Positions 53,606 through 64,000 of a DNA stretch of 64,000 nt are shown here, in pieces. This DNA is from Dehalococcoidia bacterium (GTDB lineage Bacteria; Chloroflexota; Dehalococcoidia; SpSt-223), in assembly GCA_025054935.1 (NCBI GenBank), contig JANWZD010000002.1, positions 78,149 through 142,148 on the forward strand, in the 5' to 3' direction. A model generated the notes under the pieces. The model did no database searches and was not told the DNA's origin. It saw only the letters and a list, made by a program, of their open reading frames with translations. Each line of letters begins with the position of its first letter. Position 1 is the stretch's first letter. The translations under genes were made by a program, and so were the position numbers.

Positions 53606-54064
53606 GTGGCAGGAGCGCCACCAATCCTGTATTGGGAAGATCTGACGATCGGCGACGAATTCTGGTCGCCGGCGCGCACGCTGACCGAGGCCGATCTCGT
53701 CTGGTTCTGCAGTTGGACGGGCGATTGGCTGCCGATCCACTCAGATGAAGAGTTCGCCAAGCAGTCTGAATTTGGGCGGCGGATCTTTCATGGGCAGGCC
53801 GGCTACGCTGTCGCGACGGGGCTCGTCTCCCGCTCGGGCCTTCACAATGGCGCGATTGTGGTCCTCGAGGTGACGCTTCGCTATAAGAAGCCGCTCTTTG
53901 TCGGCGACACGATCCGGGTGCGGAGCATCGTTCAGAACAAGCGCGAGACGAAGAAGCCCGACCGTGGCATCGTCTGGTATGACGTGGCGATCATCAACCA
54001 GCATAACGACGTCGTGACCGAAGGACCGTGGACTTTCCTCGTTCGCCGACGGCCAGCCTCGTGA
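53606..54064 (+). CDS. MaoC-like hot-dog dehydratase
   Basis: A 152-residue single hot-dog domain. Marks are WEDLTIGDEFWSPARTLTEAD, the catalytic region IFHGQAGYAVATGLVSRSG (R-x-F-H-G; the usual D-x4-H is DWLPIHSDEEFAK, in blocks) and RYKKPLFVGDTI. It would hydrate enoyl-CoA-type substrates. GTG 53606 has GGAGGGG upstream; TACGAT at 53572 may be the -10. It is 10 nt from the LLM gene and in the same operon. Confidence 0.88.
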   Translation: MAGAPPILYWEDLTIGDEFWSPARTLTEADLVWFCSWTGDWLPIHSDEEFAKQSEFGRRIFHGQAGYAVATGLVSRSGLHNGAIVVLEVTLRYKKPLFVGDTIRVRSIVQNKRETKKPDRGIVWYDVAIINQHNDVVTEGPWTFLVRRRPAS

Positions 54065-54074
54065 GGGGAGGGCG

Positions 54075-54998
54075 ATGCTCGACCATGTCGGCATGAATCC
54101 GGGGTTTTCGCACTACACCCTCGCGCCTGAAATCCAGTCGCTTGGGTTCGACTCGATTTGGGTGAGCGAACACATCGTCTTTCATGGTCCGGTGCTGGAA
54201 GCGATGACCGTGCTGAGCTACTACGCTGCGGCGGCGCCGCGCCTCCAGCTCGGCACGGCGGTCTATCTGATGCCGCTGCGCCACGCCACCATCACTGCGA
54301 AAACGGCCGCAACCCTCGACTATATCTCTGGCGGCCGGCTCATCCTCGGGATTGGGGTAGGCGGGGAATACCCGAAAGAGTTCGAGGCGTGCGGGGTGCC
54401 GGTCAAGCAGCGCGGCGGCCGCACTGATGAGGCGATCGTTGTTGCCAAGAAGCTCTGGTCGGGCGAGCGGGTCACCTTCGAGGGAAAATACTTCCAGCTG
54501 AACGATGTCCGGCTGCAGCCGCTGCCGGTCCAGCCTGGGGGGCCGCCGATTTGGGTAGCGGGGCGCTCCGACGCCGCCATCCGGCGCGCGGCGCTGCTCG
54601 GCGATGGCTATCTGCCCTATCTCTTTACTCCCGAGCGCTATCGGACGAGCCTGCAGAAGGTGCGGGAGACTGCAGCCCAGGCCGGGCGGGAGCCGGAGGC
54701 GATTGCGGCGGCGCACTATCTGCAGTACTACATCGCCAATAGCAAAGAAGAAGCGCGCCGTGCCGCCGCCGACTTCATGACGGACAACTACAAGCAGGAC
54801 TTTCATCCGCTGGTCGACCGCTTTCTCGCTCTCGGCACGCCGGCCGATTGCGCTGAGTTCATCCAGCGGTTTGTCGATGCGGGGGCGCGCAAGCTGATCC
54901 TAATCCCGGCGAGCTACCCGCAGGGGGTGCCGGACCAAGTGCGGCGCGCCGGCGAGGAACTGCTGCCCCTTCTGCGGCCGGGTGCGCGCCGCGGCTGA
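54075..54998 (+). CDS. LLM-class (F420-type) flavin-dependent oxidoreductase
   Basis: A 307-residue luciferase-like TIM-barrel protein. SLGFDSIWVSEHIVF, APRLQLGTAVYLMPLRHA and YISGGRLILGIGVGGEYPKEFEACG (in blocks) are the F420-dependent subgroup's signatures; RLQPLPVQPGGPPIWVAG follows. The N-terminus is slightly short for the family. It is likely to use F420 or FMN on an unknown substrate, together with the MaoC-like protein. GGGAGG precedes the ATG. The last 85 nt overlap the convergent ATL gene. Confidence 0.9.
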   Translation: MLDHVGMNPGFSHYTLAPEIQSLGFDSIWVSEHIVFHGPVLEAMTVLSYYAAAAPRLQLGTAVYLMPLRHATITAKTAATLDYISGGRLILGIGVGGEYPKEFEACGVPVKQRGGRTDEAIVVAKKLWSGERVTFEGKYFQLNDVRLQPLPVQPGGPPIWVAGRSDAAIRRAALLGDGYLPYLFTPERYRTSLQKVRETAAQAGREPEAIAAAHYLQYYIANSKEEARRAAADFMTDNYKQDFHPLVDRFLALGTPADCAEFIQRFVDAGARKLILIPASYPQGVPDQVRRAGEELLPLLRPGARRG

Positions 54999-55362
54999 AG
55001 CGCCTCGCCCAGCCGGTCGAGGTGGACCGCTGTGACGCGGCAGGCGGCTTCCTCCTCGGGCGAGGGCCACCAGCGGTAGCGCGCAAGGGAGATTACGCCG
55101 TCTGCGTCGGGCACAACCCCTTCTTCGAGCAGGAGGTGCCGCTGATACTCCGGCGGATGGTCGAAGCAGCGCGTGCTGATCCGCCCTTCGCGGTTGATGA
55201 CGCGCCACCACGGCACGGCGGTCGGGTCGGGCAGATAGTGCAGCGCCGTGCCGACGGCGCGCGCTGCCCGCGGCAGCCCGAGCGACGCGGCGACTTGCCC
55301 ATACGTCATGACCCGGCCCGGCGGAATGCGCGAGACGAGGGCGTAGACCGCATCGCGGAAGT

Positions 55363-55366
<4 letters not shown>
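54914..55366 (-). CDS. Alkyltransferase-like protein (ATL)
   Basis: A 150-residue relative of O6-alkylguanine-DNA alkyltransferase. GRVMTYGQVAASLGLPRAARAVG is the DNA-binding helix-turn-helix with the arginine finger (in blocks), and the active site reads PWWRVINREGRIS, with Trp in place of the acceptor Cys of PCHRV. ATL proteins bind alkylated guanine without repairing it and hand it to nucleotide excision repair. It overlaps thrB by 4 nt. The residues after ~125 lie in the overlap with the LLM gene and look non-conserved. Confidence 0.9.
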
Positions 55367-56249
<883 letters not shown>

Positions 56250-56253
<4 letters not shown>

Positions 56254-57257
56254 TTCCCCCGCGCCTTGGCGATCCGCGCCCGGACGTCGCGGATCTGCTG
56301 CTGAAGCTCCGTGACGAGGCGGACGCGATGCTGCTCCTCGAGCGACTCGTAGTCTGCGAGCAGTTCGGCGAGCTCCTCCCGCACGCGCTGGATCGCCGCC
56401 GCCTGCTCAGTGACCCGCTCGGCGAGAGCGGCTCGGCGGTCGTCCACCTGCTTGGCGAGCCGATAGGTTTCATCGATCTGATTTTTCTGCTCTGTCGTTC
56501 GAACGTCGAGGTCGTGCGTCAGCTTTTCGACCCGCGCGAGCGCCACCCGGACAAGACTGACTTGCTGTTCGAGGGCGCGGCGAGCGTCCTCCTCGGCGAG
56601 AAATGCCGCGAGGCGATCTTCAGCGTGGTGCAGGCGGTCAGAAAGGATCCGAAGCTGGTCAGCCAGCGCTTCGTGGTGACGGGAGAGGGCGTCGATCTGA
56701 AGCTGCAGGTCGCTGAAGCGGTCGTCAACCCGTTTCTCACGCTCCGCGCTGATCTGGATCTTCTGGGCAAGCTGCGCCAGTTCTGCGCGGAGGGCGTCGT
56801 TGGCGCTGTGGGCGGATTGGATCGACTCGATGATGCGCTGCTGCGACTCGCTCAGGTTTTGGATCTTGCCGGTGAGGGGGTCGACGTCGCTCCGAAGCGC
56901 CTCAATCCGGCGCCACGCTTCGGAGAGAATGCCGCGCAGCCGCTCGACCTCCCCTTGGTCGGCCTTACGGGCGCGGTCGGTGGACGCAGTGAGGTCGGCA
57001 AGGGAGTCGCGGCAGTGGGCGAGCGCGCCTTGGACGCTTTTCAACGTTTCGTCGAGGGTGGCGATGTGCCCGGTCTGAGAGCGCAGAGCGGCGAGGGAGT
57101 CCTGCATCACGCGCAGTTGGTCGGCGAAGTCGCGCATCAGGCCGATGAGCTGGTCGTATTGGCCGCTCAGCCGGTTGAGCCCTGCTTTTGCTTGCCGCGC
57201 TTCATCTTCCAGCCAGGCGATCGTTCCATTCAAGCGACTCCACTCGAGCGGCTGCAC
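56250..57257 (-). CDS. Coiled-coil protein in the threonine operon
   Basis: A 335-residue, almost wholly helical, heptad-rich protein (rich in Gln, Arg, Glu, Leu), with no membrane helix or signal peptide. Examples: LRVMQDSLAALRSQTGHI, LSRHHEALADQLRILSDRL. It starts at GTG 57257, 1 nt after the hom stop, with GGAGGAG inside the end of hom, and ends 4 nt inside thrB. It resembles SMC- or tropomyosin-like coiled coils by composition only. A role in the threonine pathway is not known; it could be a scaffold. Confidence 0.8.
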
Positions 57258-57258
57258 C

Positions 57259-58557
57259 TCACTCCTCCACGCGCAGAAAGCTGGCGACCGTTGCGACGAC
57301 GGGAAGGCGGGCGATGGCAGCGACCGTCTGCTGCATTGCCGATTCGCTGGCGCGATGGGTCATCACGACAAGTTCGGCGGTACCTGCATCGGCGTCGGCG
57401 GCGACTTGGATGACAGAGGCGATGCTGATAGCGTGGTCGCCGAACTCGCGCGCGATCTGGGCGAGAACACCCGCCCGGTCGGCGACGATGAGCCGCAGGT
57501 AGAACCGGGAGCTGACATGGTCCATCGGGATGACGACAACGGGGCGGCGCGGCGGCTCTGTTGAGGCGGGCGAGACGCCGCGCACGAGATTTTGGACGAG
57601 ATCGACCACATCCGCGACCACCGCGCTCGTCGTCGGCTCCGCGCCTGCGCCGCGCCCGTACAACATCAGCCGTCCGACGAGGTCTCCTTCGACCTCGATG
57701 CCGTTGAACACGCCGTCGACTTTGGCGAGCAGCTGGTCGCGCGGGATGAGGGTCGGGTGTACCCGCACCTCGATGCCGCGCGCGGTGTTCCGCCCAATCG
57801 CCAGCAGCTTAATCGCGTACCCGAGGTCGGCGGCATATTTGAAATCTCGCGCCGAGAGGCGGCGGATCCCTTCGCGAAAGACCTGATGGGGCCGAATGTC
57901 GGCATGGAAGCCGAGCGAGCTGAGAATGGCGAGCTTATAGGCCGCGTCATGGCCGTCGATATCGGCGGCGGGGTCAGGTTCGGCGTAGCCGAGCGCCTGC
58001 GCCTCAGCGAGCGCCGTCTCGAAGTCGCTTCCGTCGACTGCCATCTTGGTCAGGATGTAGTTGGTCGTCCCGTTGATAATGGCCCGGATCTCGCGGATCT
58101 CGTTCGCGCTCAGGTCGTGCTGGAAGACCGCGATGATCGGAATGCCGCCGCCGACGCTCGCCTCGTATTTCACTGCAACTCCCTGGGCGGCGGCGGCGCG
58201 CAGCAGTTCTGGGCCGTGCTTGGCGATCACCTCTTTGTTCGCGGTGACGACATGCTTGCCGTTGGCGATTGCGCGTTCGAGGAAGCGGAGGGCCGGGTCT
58301 TCGCCGCCGATCACCTCGACCACAATGTCGACTTCGGGATCGTCGAGGACGTCGGCAGGGTTCGTGGTGAGGAGTGCGGGATCGAGGCGCACCGGCCGCG
58401 GCTTTGCGGGGTCGCGCACGAGCACGCGACGGATGATCAGCGAAGCGCCGAGGTGGCTGAACAGCGCTTCGCCTTTTGTCGGCAAGATACGCGCGACGCC
58501 GCTGCCAACGGTGCCGAGCCCGAGCAGCCCAATCCCAAGTTGCTTCCGCACGCCCAC
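57259..58557 (-). CDS. hom: Homoserine dehydrogenase
   Basis: A 432-residue monofunctional enzyme that reduces aspartate semialdehyde to homoserine. GIGLLGLGTVGSGVARIL is the NAD(P) loop; VVEVIGGEDPAL, VVTANKEVIAKHG, INGTTNYILTKM and DPAADIDGHDAAYKLAIL are catalytic-domain signatures. The C-terminal ACT domain (~355-425, LRLIVADRAGVLAQIAREF) gives feedback control, probably by threonine. GTG 58557 with GGAGGA upstream. It follows the GNAT gene by 19 nt. Confidence 0.95.
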   Translation of the reverse strand: MGVRKQLGIGLLGLGTVGSGVARILPTKGEALFSHLGASLIIRRVLVRDPAKPRPVRLDPALLTTNPADVLDDPEVDIVVEVIGGEDPALRFLERAIANGKHVVTANKEVIAKHGPELLRAAAAQGVAVKYEASVGGGIPIIAVFQHDLSANEIREIRAIINGTTNYILTKMAVDGSDFETALAEAQALGYAEPDPAADIDGHDAAYKLAILSSLGFHADIRPHQVFREGIRRLSARDFKYAADLGYAIKLLAIGRNTARGIEVRVHPTLIPRDQLLAKVDGVFNGIEVEGDLVGRLMLYGRGAGAEPTTSAVVADVVDLVQNLVRGVSPASTEPPRRPVVVIPMDHVSSRFYLRLIVADRAGVLAQIAREFGDHAISIASVIQVAADADAGTAELVVMTHRASESAMQQTVAAIARLPVVATVASFLRVEE

Positions 58558-58576
58558 GGATCCTCCTGCGGGGCGC

Positions 58577-59101
58577 TTACGTGAGCGGAGCGGCGAGGAG
58601 GAGCGTTACCTCGTCCTCGCGGTCCACGACGTCGCGCACGCCCCGAATCGTAAATCCCTGCTTCTGAAGAAAGCGGATTGCCGGCGCATTCCGCGCGTCA
58701 ACGCTCGCCTCAAGAAAGCGGAGACCGCATCGTCGCGCCCATGCGCGGACTTCGCCGACCAGCTGCCCGCCCAGCCCTTGACGTCGCCACGGCGCCCCCA
58801 CCACAACGAGGTCGAGGATCGCGCGGCCGCCGACCCGCTTGGCGAGGATGTAGGCCGCGACCGCGAGGTCCTCCAGGAGGAGCGCGAAGTCGGCGTCCTC
58901 CAGCCGTTCCTCCAGGGGCGGGATGATCGGATACCCGTCGACTGTCCGAGGACGGGGCAGCTTGACCGGCCGAAGAGAAAAGCTAGTCTCCTCACCCCAT
59001 TCCCGCCGTTCGAGCTGCCATGCCCAGTCGGTGGTGTAGCCGGGGTCAAGATCAAGGCAGGCGAGGATGTCGTCATCGCGCATCCGGCGGGGGCGCAGCA
59101 C
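58577..59101 (-). CDS. GNAT-family N-acetyltransferase
   Basis: A 174-residue GNAT enzyme. The acetyl-CoA loop is VVGAPWRRQGLGGQLVGEV (R/Q-x-x-G-x-G/A), and RFLEASVDARNAPAIRFLQ is the C-terminal motif B region. It transfers acetyl to an amine that cannot be named. First gene of a run GNAT-hom-coiled coil-thrB-ATL. The GTG at 59101 lies 6 nt after a TATACT box, so the mRNA is probably leaderless. Confidence 0.87.
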   Translation of the reverse strand: MLRPRRMRDDDILACLDLDPGYTTDWAWQLERREWGEETSFSLRPVKLPRPRTVDGYPIIPPLEERLEDADFALLLEDLAVAAYILAKRVGGRAILDLVVVGAPWRRQGLGGQLVGEVRAWARRCGLRFLEASVDARNAPAIRFLQKQGFTIRGVRDVVDREDEVTLLLAAPLT

Positions 59102-59425
59102 ACTCCTAGTATAGGCAGCCCGATTGCGCGAAGCAGCCGGTTGGGTTCGCCGTCGCTACGGGCCAGACGCAACGGCGCCGTCTCCCCCAGCTTCGCTGCC
59201 TGCCGGTTGCCGAAGGGCGCTGGGGACGGATCCTCGTGCCCTCTCGGCTGCTCGCGGGCGGAGAGACCTCCTGTCCGCAACCGGTCGCTAGGGGGAGGGC
59301 GTGCGCTCGGGCATGAGAAGCCCCGCTTAGGAACGAGATGCCGGCGGCATCGTGCGATACTCTGGTTCGCTTCGCTGGGTTCTGCCGCTCTTCCCACTTC
59401 ATGCCCCGGCTCCCGTCACAGAATC
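59102..59425. other. 324-nt intergenic region
   Basis: This lies between the GNAT start and the CMD stop, both on the minus strand. Its left edge holds the GNAT -10 box. No other feature is convincing. Confidence 0.5.
59108..59113 (-). promoter_or_regulatory. -10 box for a leaderless GNAT-threonine operon mRNA
   Basis: TATACT on the minus strand, then six bases (AGGAGT), then GTG 59101. The AGGAG is too close to the start codon to act as a Shine-Dalgarno. Confidence 0.65.
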
Positions 59426-59839
59426 CTAAGAGGCGTTCGAGCGCGCCTGGTCGGGATGGCGGGCGTCCCACTCGGTGAAAGCCGCCTTGGCGACGCGAAA
59501 AGCGCCAATCGCACGGGGGTGACCGCCGTACGGCGCGACCGCCATGATGGTCTCGATGATCTCCTGCTTGGTGAGCCCATTGACGAGCGCCGCCCGGATG
59601 TGGTGCCCGAGGGTGAAGTCCAGCCCGAGGACAGTAAGCGCGCCGATGACAATCTGGATGCGCGTCTTGAGGTCGATCCCCTCGCGGCACCAGAGCCCGC
59701 CGAAGACATACTCATCGGCATATTCGAAAAAGTCCGGCGCAATATCCTCAAAGCCGGCGCGAATCTCGGGAGCGAACTCGCCGAATATCTCTTGAATGCG
59801 CTTCCGTCCTCGTTCCAGCTGCTCGGGGCGTGATGCCAT
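59426..59839 (-). CDS. Carboxymuconolactone decarboxylase family protein
   Basis: A 137-residue all-helical CMD-domain protein. RTRIQIVIGALTVLG-like strand (here LKTRIQIVIGALTVL), LGHHIRAALVNGLTKQEII and MAVAPYGGHPRAIGAF match the family's core. Only one Cys (GLWCREG) is present in the place of the AhpD CxxC, so peroxidase activity of the AhpD type is unlikely. GAGGGA stands before ATG 59839. It is divergent from the hydroxyacid dehydrogenase gene. Confidence 0.88.
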   Translation of the reverse strand: MASRPEQLERGRKRIQEIFGEFAPEIRAGFEDIAPDFFEYADEYVFGGLWCREGIDLKTRIQIVIGALTVLGLDFTLGHHIRAALVNGLTKQEIIETIMAVAPYGGHPRAIGAFRVAKAAFTEWDARHPDQARSNAS

Positions 59840-59951
59840 GGTGTCTTCCCTCATCGTTTGTGCGAGTTGTTCGGAGCTGCCGATGATAGGCACGCGCAAG
59901 AGTGCCGGTCAACCAGCCTACAATCTGCTCGACCTCATCCCGGAGCCGGCT

Positions 59952-60953
59952 ATGACCGTCAAAGCAGCGATTGCGGGAACCTTCAGTGCGGAAGAGTGGG
60001 AGCTCCTCCGGGCAGTGCCGGATGTCGAATTGGTCGACCTCTCAGTCTGGGGAAGTTGGCACCCTCCTGCCCCGCCGGAGAGCGAGCAGTACCGCGCCCT
60101 CGTGGCCGCTCTTCCCTCTCAGCTCGCTGGGGTAGAAGCGCTCCTCCTGATGGGACCGGCGCGTCCGCTCGTCGACTGTGCGCCCGACCTGAAATGGATC
60201 CAAATCCCGTGGGCCGGACTGGACCAAGTCGCTGCCGCCGGTGTCTTTGAGCGCGGCATTGTGGTGACGAATGCCAAAGGGCTGAATGCCCGCTATGTTG
60301 CCGAATGGGCGCTCGCCGCCATCCTTGCGTTCGCCAAGAACCTGCCGCGCTACATCCGGCAGCAGCCCGCAAAGTGCTGGGATCGCCATCCCGCGCTCAG
60401 CCTCGAGGAGATCACCGTCGGCATCGTCGGATTAGGGACAATCGGAAGCGAACTCGCGCGTCGCGCTCAGGCGTTGGGCATGCGCGTCATCGCCATTCGC
60501 CGGTCCGGGCCGGCCGCCCCGCCGCCTGGCGTCGCCTGGCTGGGCGGCCCTGCAGACTTGGACCGGCTGCTTGCGGAGGCGGATGTCGTCGTCCTCACCG
60601 CGCCCCACACTGCTGAGACGCGCGGCCTGATCGGCGCGCGCCAGCTGCAGACGATGAAGCGGAGCGCCTATCTTGTCAATGTGGCTCGAGGCGCATTGGT
60701 AGACGAAGAGGCGCTAGCGGCTGCGCTCCGCGAGGGGGTGATTGCGGGCGCCGCGCTCGACGTCTTTCAGACCGAACCCCTCCCGCCAAGCAGTCCGCTC
60801 TGGGACCTCGACAACGTCATTCTCACTCCGCACGTCTCCGGCTCGTATGAGGGGCATTTCCACCGCGTCCTGCGCCTGTTCATCGCGAACCTCGAGCGTT
60901 ATATCGCCGGCCAGCCGCTCCTCAATGTCTGCGACCCAGAGAAAGGCTACTAG
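59952..60953 (+). CDS. D-2-hydroxyacid dehydrogenase
   Basis: A 333-residue NAD(P)-dependent enzyme. GIVGLGTIGSELARRAQALG is the Rossmann loop (~160); NVARGALVDEEAL with its Arg, DVFQTEPLPPSSPLW with Glu, and LTPHVSGSYEGH with His are the catalytic signatures. It reduces 2-keto acids such as hydroxypyruvate or glyoxylate; the exact substrate is open. ATG 59952 has GGAG 6 nt upstream, and TACAAT near 59918 may be the -10. Confidence 0.93.
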   Translation: MTVKAAIAGTFSAEEWELLRAVPDVELVDLSVWGSWHPPAPPESEQYRALVAALPSQLAGVEALLLMGPARPLVDCAPDLKWIQIPWAGLDQVAAAGVFERGIVVTNAKGLNARYVAEWALAAILAFAKNLPRYIRQQPAKCWDRHPALSLEEITVGIVGLGTIGSELARRAQALGMRVIAIRRSGPAAPPPGVAWLGGPADLDRLLAEADVVVLTAPHTAETRGLIGARQLQTMKRSAYLVNVARGALVDEEALAAALREGVIAGAALDVFQTEPLPPSSPLWDLDNVILTPHVSGSYEGHFHRVLRLFIANLERYIAGQPLLNVCDPEKGY

Positions 60954-61597
60954 CGGCGCTCTCGCCGCGCGGGTGACAGGCGCGCTCATGCGTTTCCTCA
61001 TCTCAGAACAGCGCGCAAGCGAAGCTGGTGCCTAGGCAAAGCGAACATCCTGCCGGTCGCCCGCGCGCGAGCCGCGGCAGCGCTGGGCGGCGCGCCGCGT
61101 TCTGCCGGTGTCCTTAGGCGGGCGAGAAATCGGCGTAATCCGGGCCGCGGAGCGAGGTCAGCGTCCGATCGCCCGTGCGCAGGAGGGAGGCCGCGGCAGC
61201 GTCGTGCGGCGCACGGCGCGGTCCTCCTCGTCATTGCGAGTGGTCGAGGCAGTCGAGGAACAGCGGTTGCGTGGTCCTCCTCGTCATTGCGAGGCCGCCG
61301 GAGGCGGCCGAGGCAATCCCGAACTGGGAAGGCGAGAGCTGCCTCGCGACGGTGCGCCCCGGCTGCGCCCGAGGCTGCGCATCGGTCTGCGGCAGGTCGC
61401 AACGACACCGACTTCGCTGCTGGTGGCGAGGATACGGTAGCGGCAGTGCTTGTCTGGCCATCGCCTCACCGGCCGGGTGAATGAACGGGCGGGTTGGGAA
61501 CGCTTCCCGCAGCGGTGCCGCGCGGTCACTACGCCGGAAGCAGAGAGAGGTCGATGCCCTGCATCGGCCGGCGAGGGGGTCGGCAAACCTGCTGGCG
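60954..61597. other. 644-nt intergenic region carrying a repeat pair
   Basis: No gene is seen between the dehydrogenase and mutL ends (convergent). The middle contains two copies of the repeat described next. The remaining sequence is GC-rich with frames open by chance. Confidence 0.55.
61221..61320. repeat. Interspersed palindromic repeat, two copies
   Basis: GTCCTCCTCGTCATTGCGAG occurs at 61221-61240 and again exactly 53 nt later at 61274-61293. The second copy goes on to a strong hairpin: ATTGC, then GGCCGCC-GGA-GGCGGCC, then GCAAT (61286-61317). TCATTGCGAGG...GGCAATC is a known style of interspersed element in several bacterial phyla. The first copy is degraded on its right side. Confidence 0.7.
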
Positions 61598-63037
<1,440 letters not shown>

Positions 63038-63099
63038 GGCAGCCTCCTGTTCCGTTCGATCGTAGCGTCTTCTCCAGCGCGAGCGACGCGGCAACAATT

Positions 63100-63129
63100 T
63101 TGACGAAGCGAATCAACGCACTTTACACT
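63100..63129 (+). promoter_or_regulatory. Promoter of the solute-binding protein gene
   Basis: TTGACG (63100-63105), 18 nt, TACACT (63124-63129), about 30 nt before the ATG. It lies in the divergent gap with mutL. Confidence 0.7.
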
Positions 63130-63159
63130 GTGTGCTGTGGTCACTGGAGGAGGGAGCCA

Positions 63160-64000
63160 ATGAGCGACATCACTTCATCCCTCTCGCGACGAGACCTGCT
63201 CCGACTGATGGCGCTTGCAGGGAGCGTCCCTGTCGCAGGGGGGCTGCTCGCTGCCTGTGCCCCCCAACCCTCGCCCGGCGCGCCCGCGCAGCCGGGGGCT
63301 GGCACCGCCCCGCAGCCGGCCCGCATCGCCGAACGAATCACGGTGGCGACCCAGCTGTTCCCGCCGACCTTCGATCCGGGCTTGCTCATCGTCGGCGACT
63401 CCGGCGAGGTGATCGACGCCGTCTTCGACAACCTCGTCCGGATGGAGAACGATAGGATCGCGCCCGGGCTGGCGACAGCGTGGCGGTCGGAGGATGGCGG
63501 CAAGACATGGACGTTCACCCTGCGGCCGAATGTCCGCTTCCAGAACGGCGACCCCCTGCAGGCGAGCGACGTCGTCTTCTCCTACAAGCGCGGGATCTCA
63601 TCTGGGCCGAACGGCGCGCCGATGACCGGCTTCAGCCGCATCGCGACCACGATCGAGGACATCGTCGCGGTCGACCCCCTGACGGTGCGGGTCGTGGCGC
63701 GGACGCCGGACGCGCTCGTCCCCGGCCGGCTGGTCGATATGCGGATCATCCCGCAGCGGTATTACGAGCAGGTGGGCGAGGCGGCCTTTGCGCAGCGCCC
63801 TATCGGCAGCGGCCCGTACCGCATCACCAACTTCGTGCCGAACACGTCGGTGACAATCGAGGCGTGGCCGGAGTCGTGGCGCGGTGCCTCGAAGACGAAG
63901 GAGTGGGTGTGGCTCTTAGTCCCGGAGCCGAGCGCGCGGCTGAACGCGCTCCGCACCGGCCAAGCGGATATCGCCACCGCCCTGTCGATCGACGCCGCGA
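63160..64000 (+). CDS. ABC transporter solute-binding lipoprotein, family 5 (3' truncated)
   Basis: At least 280 residues, cut by the window end. Twin Arg and lipobox: SRRDLLRLMALAG, then LLAACAP with C33, so Tat export and lipid anchoring are likely. The family 5 (peptide/nickel/opine) signature follows: EVIDAVFDNLVRME, PGLATAWRSEDGGKTWTFTL and VRFQNGDPLQASDVVFSY. GPYRITNF-type region comes later. It would bind peptides or other small solutes for an importer. GGAGGAGGGA precedes ATG 63160, with a good promoter. It was found by direct reading, since the frame has no stop in the window. Confidence 0.93.
   Translation, partial: MSDITSSLSRRDLLRLMALAGSVPVAGGLLAACAPQPSPGAPAQPGAGTAPQPARIAERITVATQLFPPTFDPGLLIVGDSGEVIDAVFDNLVRMENDRIAPGLATAWRSEDGGKTWTFTLRPNVRFQNGDPLQASDVVFSYKRGISSGPNGAPMTGFSRIATTIEDIVAVDPLTVRVVARTPDALVPGRLVDMRIIPQRYYEQVGEAAFAQRPIGSGPYRITNFVPNTSVTIEAWPESWRGASKTKEWVWLLVPEPSARLNALRTGQADIATALSIDAA

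Overview
The window is one contiguous stretch of a GC-rich, gene-dense bacterial chromosome. It has one tRNA gene, no rRNA, no CRISPR array and no recognisable transposase. The gene set fits Chloroflexota best, which is an inference from style and not from a database search. The style points are secreted proteins with long Pro/Thr 'TPTATPT' linkers, short tails reading YLPL, two CaiB/BaiF CoA-transferases, a radical-SAM DUF512 protein with an N-terminal PDZ-like domain, an F420-type luciferase-like oxidoreductase, and frequent GTG starts. Genes sit on both strands in short, tightly packed operons. Several start codons lie 6-7 nt after a TATACT-like -10 box, which implies leaderless mRNAs.

Layout. 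1-9.7 kb: the tail of an unknown gene; an AraC regulator; a PNPOx-like flavoprotein; a 1381-residue secreted multidomain sugar-dehydrogenase-like protein; then an operon of tandem-ABM protein, Rieske ferredoxin and a small protein, followed by a PadR regulator. The operon promoter carries a perfect ATGT-N8-ACAT site, the known PadR operator pattern. A secreted cupredoxin with an LPKTG tail follows. 9.8-19.3 kb: HemW, an ABM protein, a non-coding or decayed stretch, a frameshifted beta-helix pseudogene, a DUF512-HEAT operon, a secreted CSLREAI/beta-helix protein, and a methyltransferase-CoA-transferase pair. 19.3-31.5 kb: a PAS/GAF sensor without a kinase ATPase domain, a universal stress protein, polyphosphate kinase, a renalase-like flavoprotein and thiolase pair, a secreted protein, MiaB, TerC and a second CoA-transferase. 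31.5-43.2 kb: tRNA-Arg(CCG), two tandem cyclophilins, a phosphodiesterase, DinB-QueG, a histidine kinase-response regulator pair, an MFS exporter, AspRS and an MmgE/PrpD protein. 43.4-54.9 kb: a triple-FHA ABC transporter, a GT39-like glycosyltransferase and RNase Z in a row; an ABM protein; a lipoprotein dienelactone hydrolase; a membrane-fused spermidine-synthase-like protein; a MaoC-LLM pair. 54.9-64 kb: an operon GNAT-hom-coiled coil-thrB-ATL; a CMD protein; a 2-hydroxyacid dehydrogenase; a repeat-bearing intergenic region; MutL; and the start of an ABC-transporter solute-binding protein that runs off the end.

Main points for a second look are these: the PadR-type operator and ABM/Rieske operon; a shared H-box module without an ATPase domain in a PAS/GAF protein and in a response regulator 15 kb away; likely CTG start codons in mutL and queG; recurrent leaderless promoters; an LPKTG cupredoxin; a coiled-coil protein inside the threonine operon; and a beta-helix gene broken by frameshifts.
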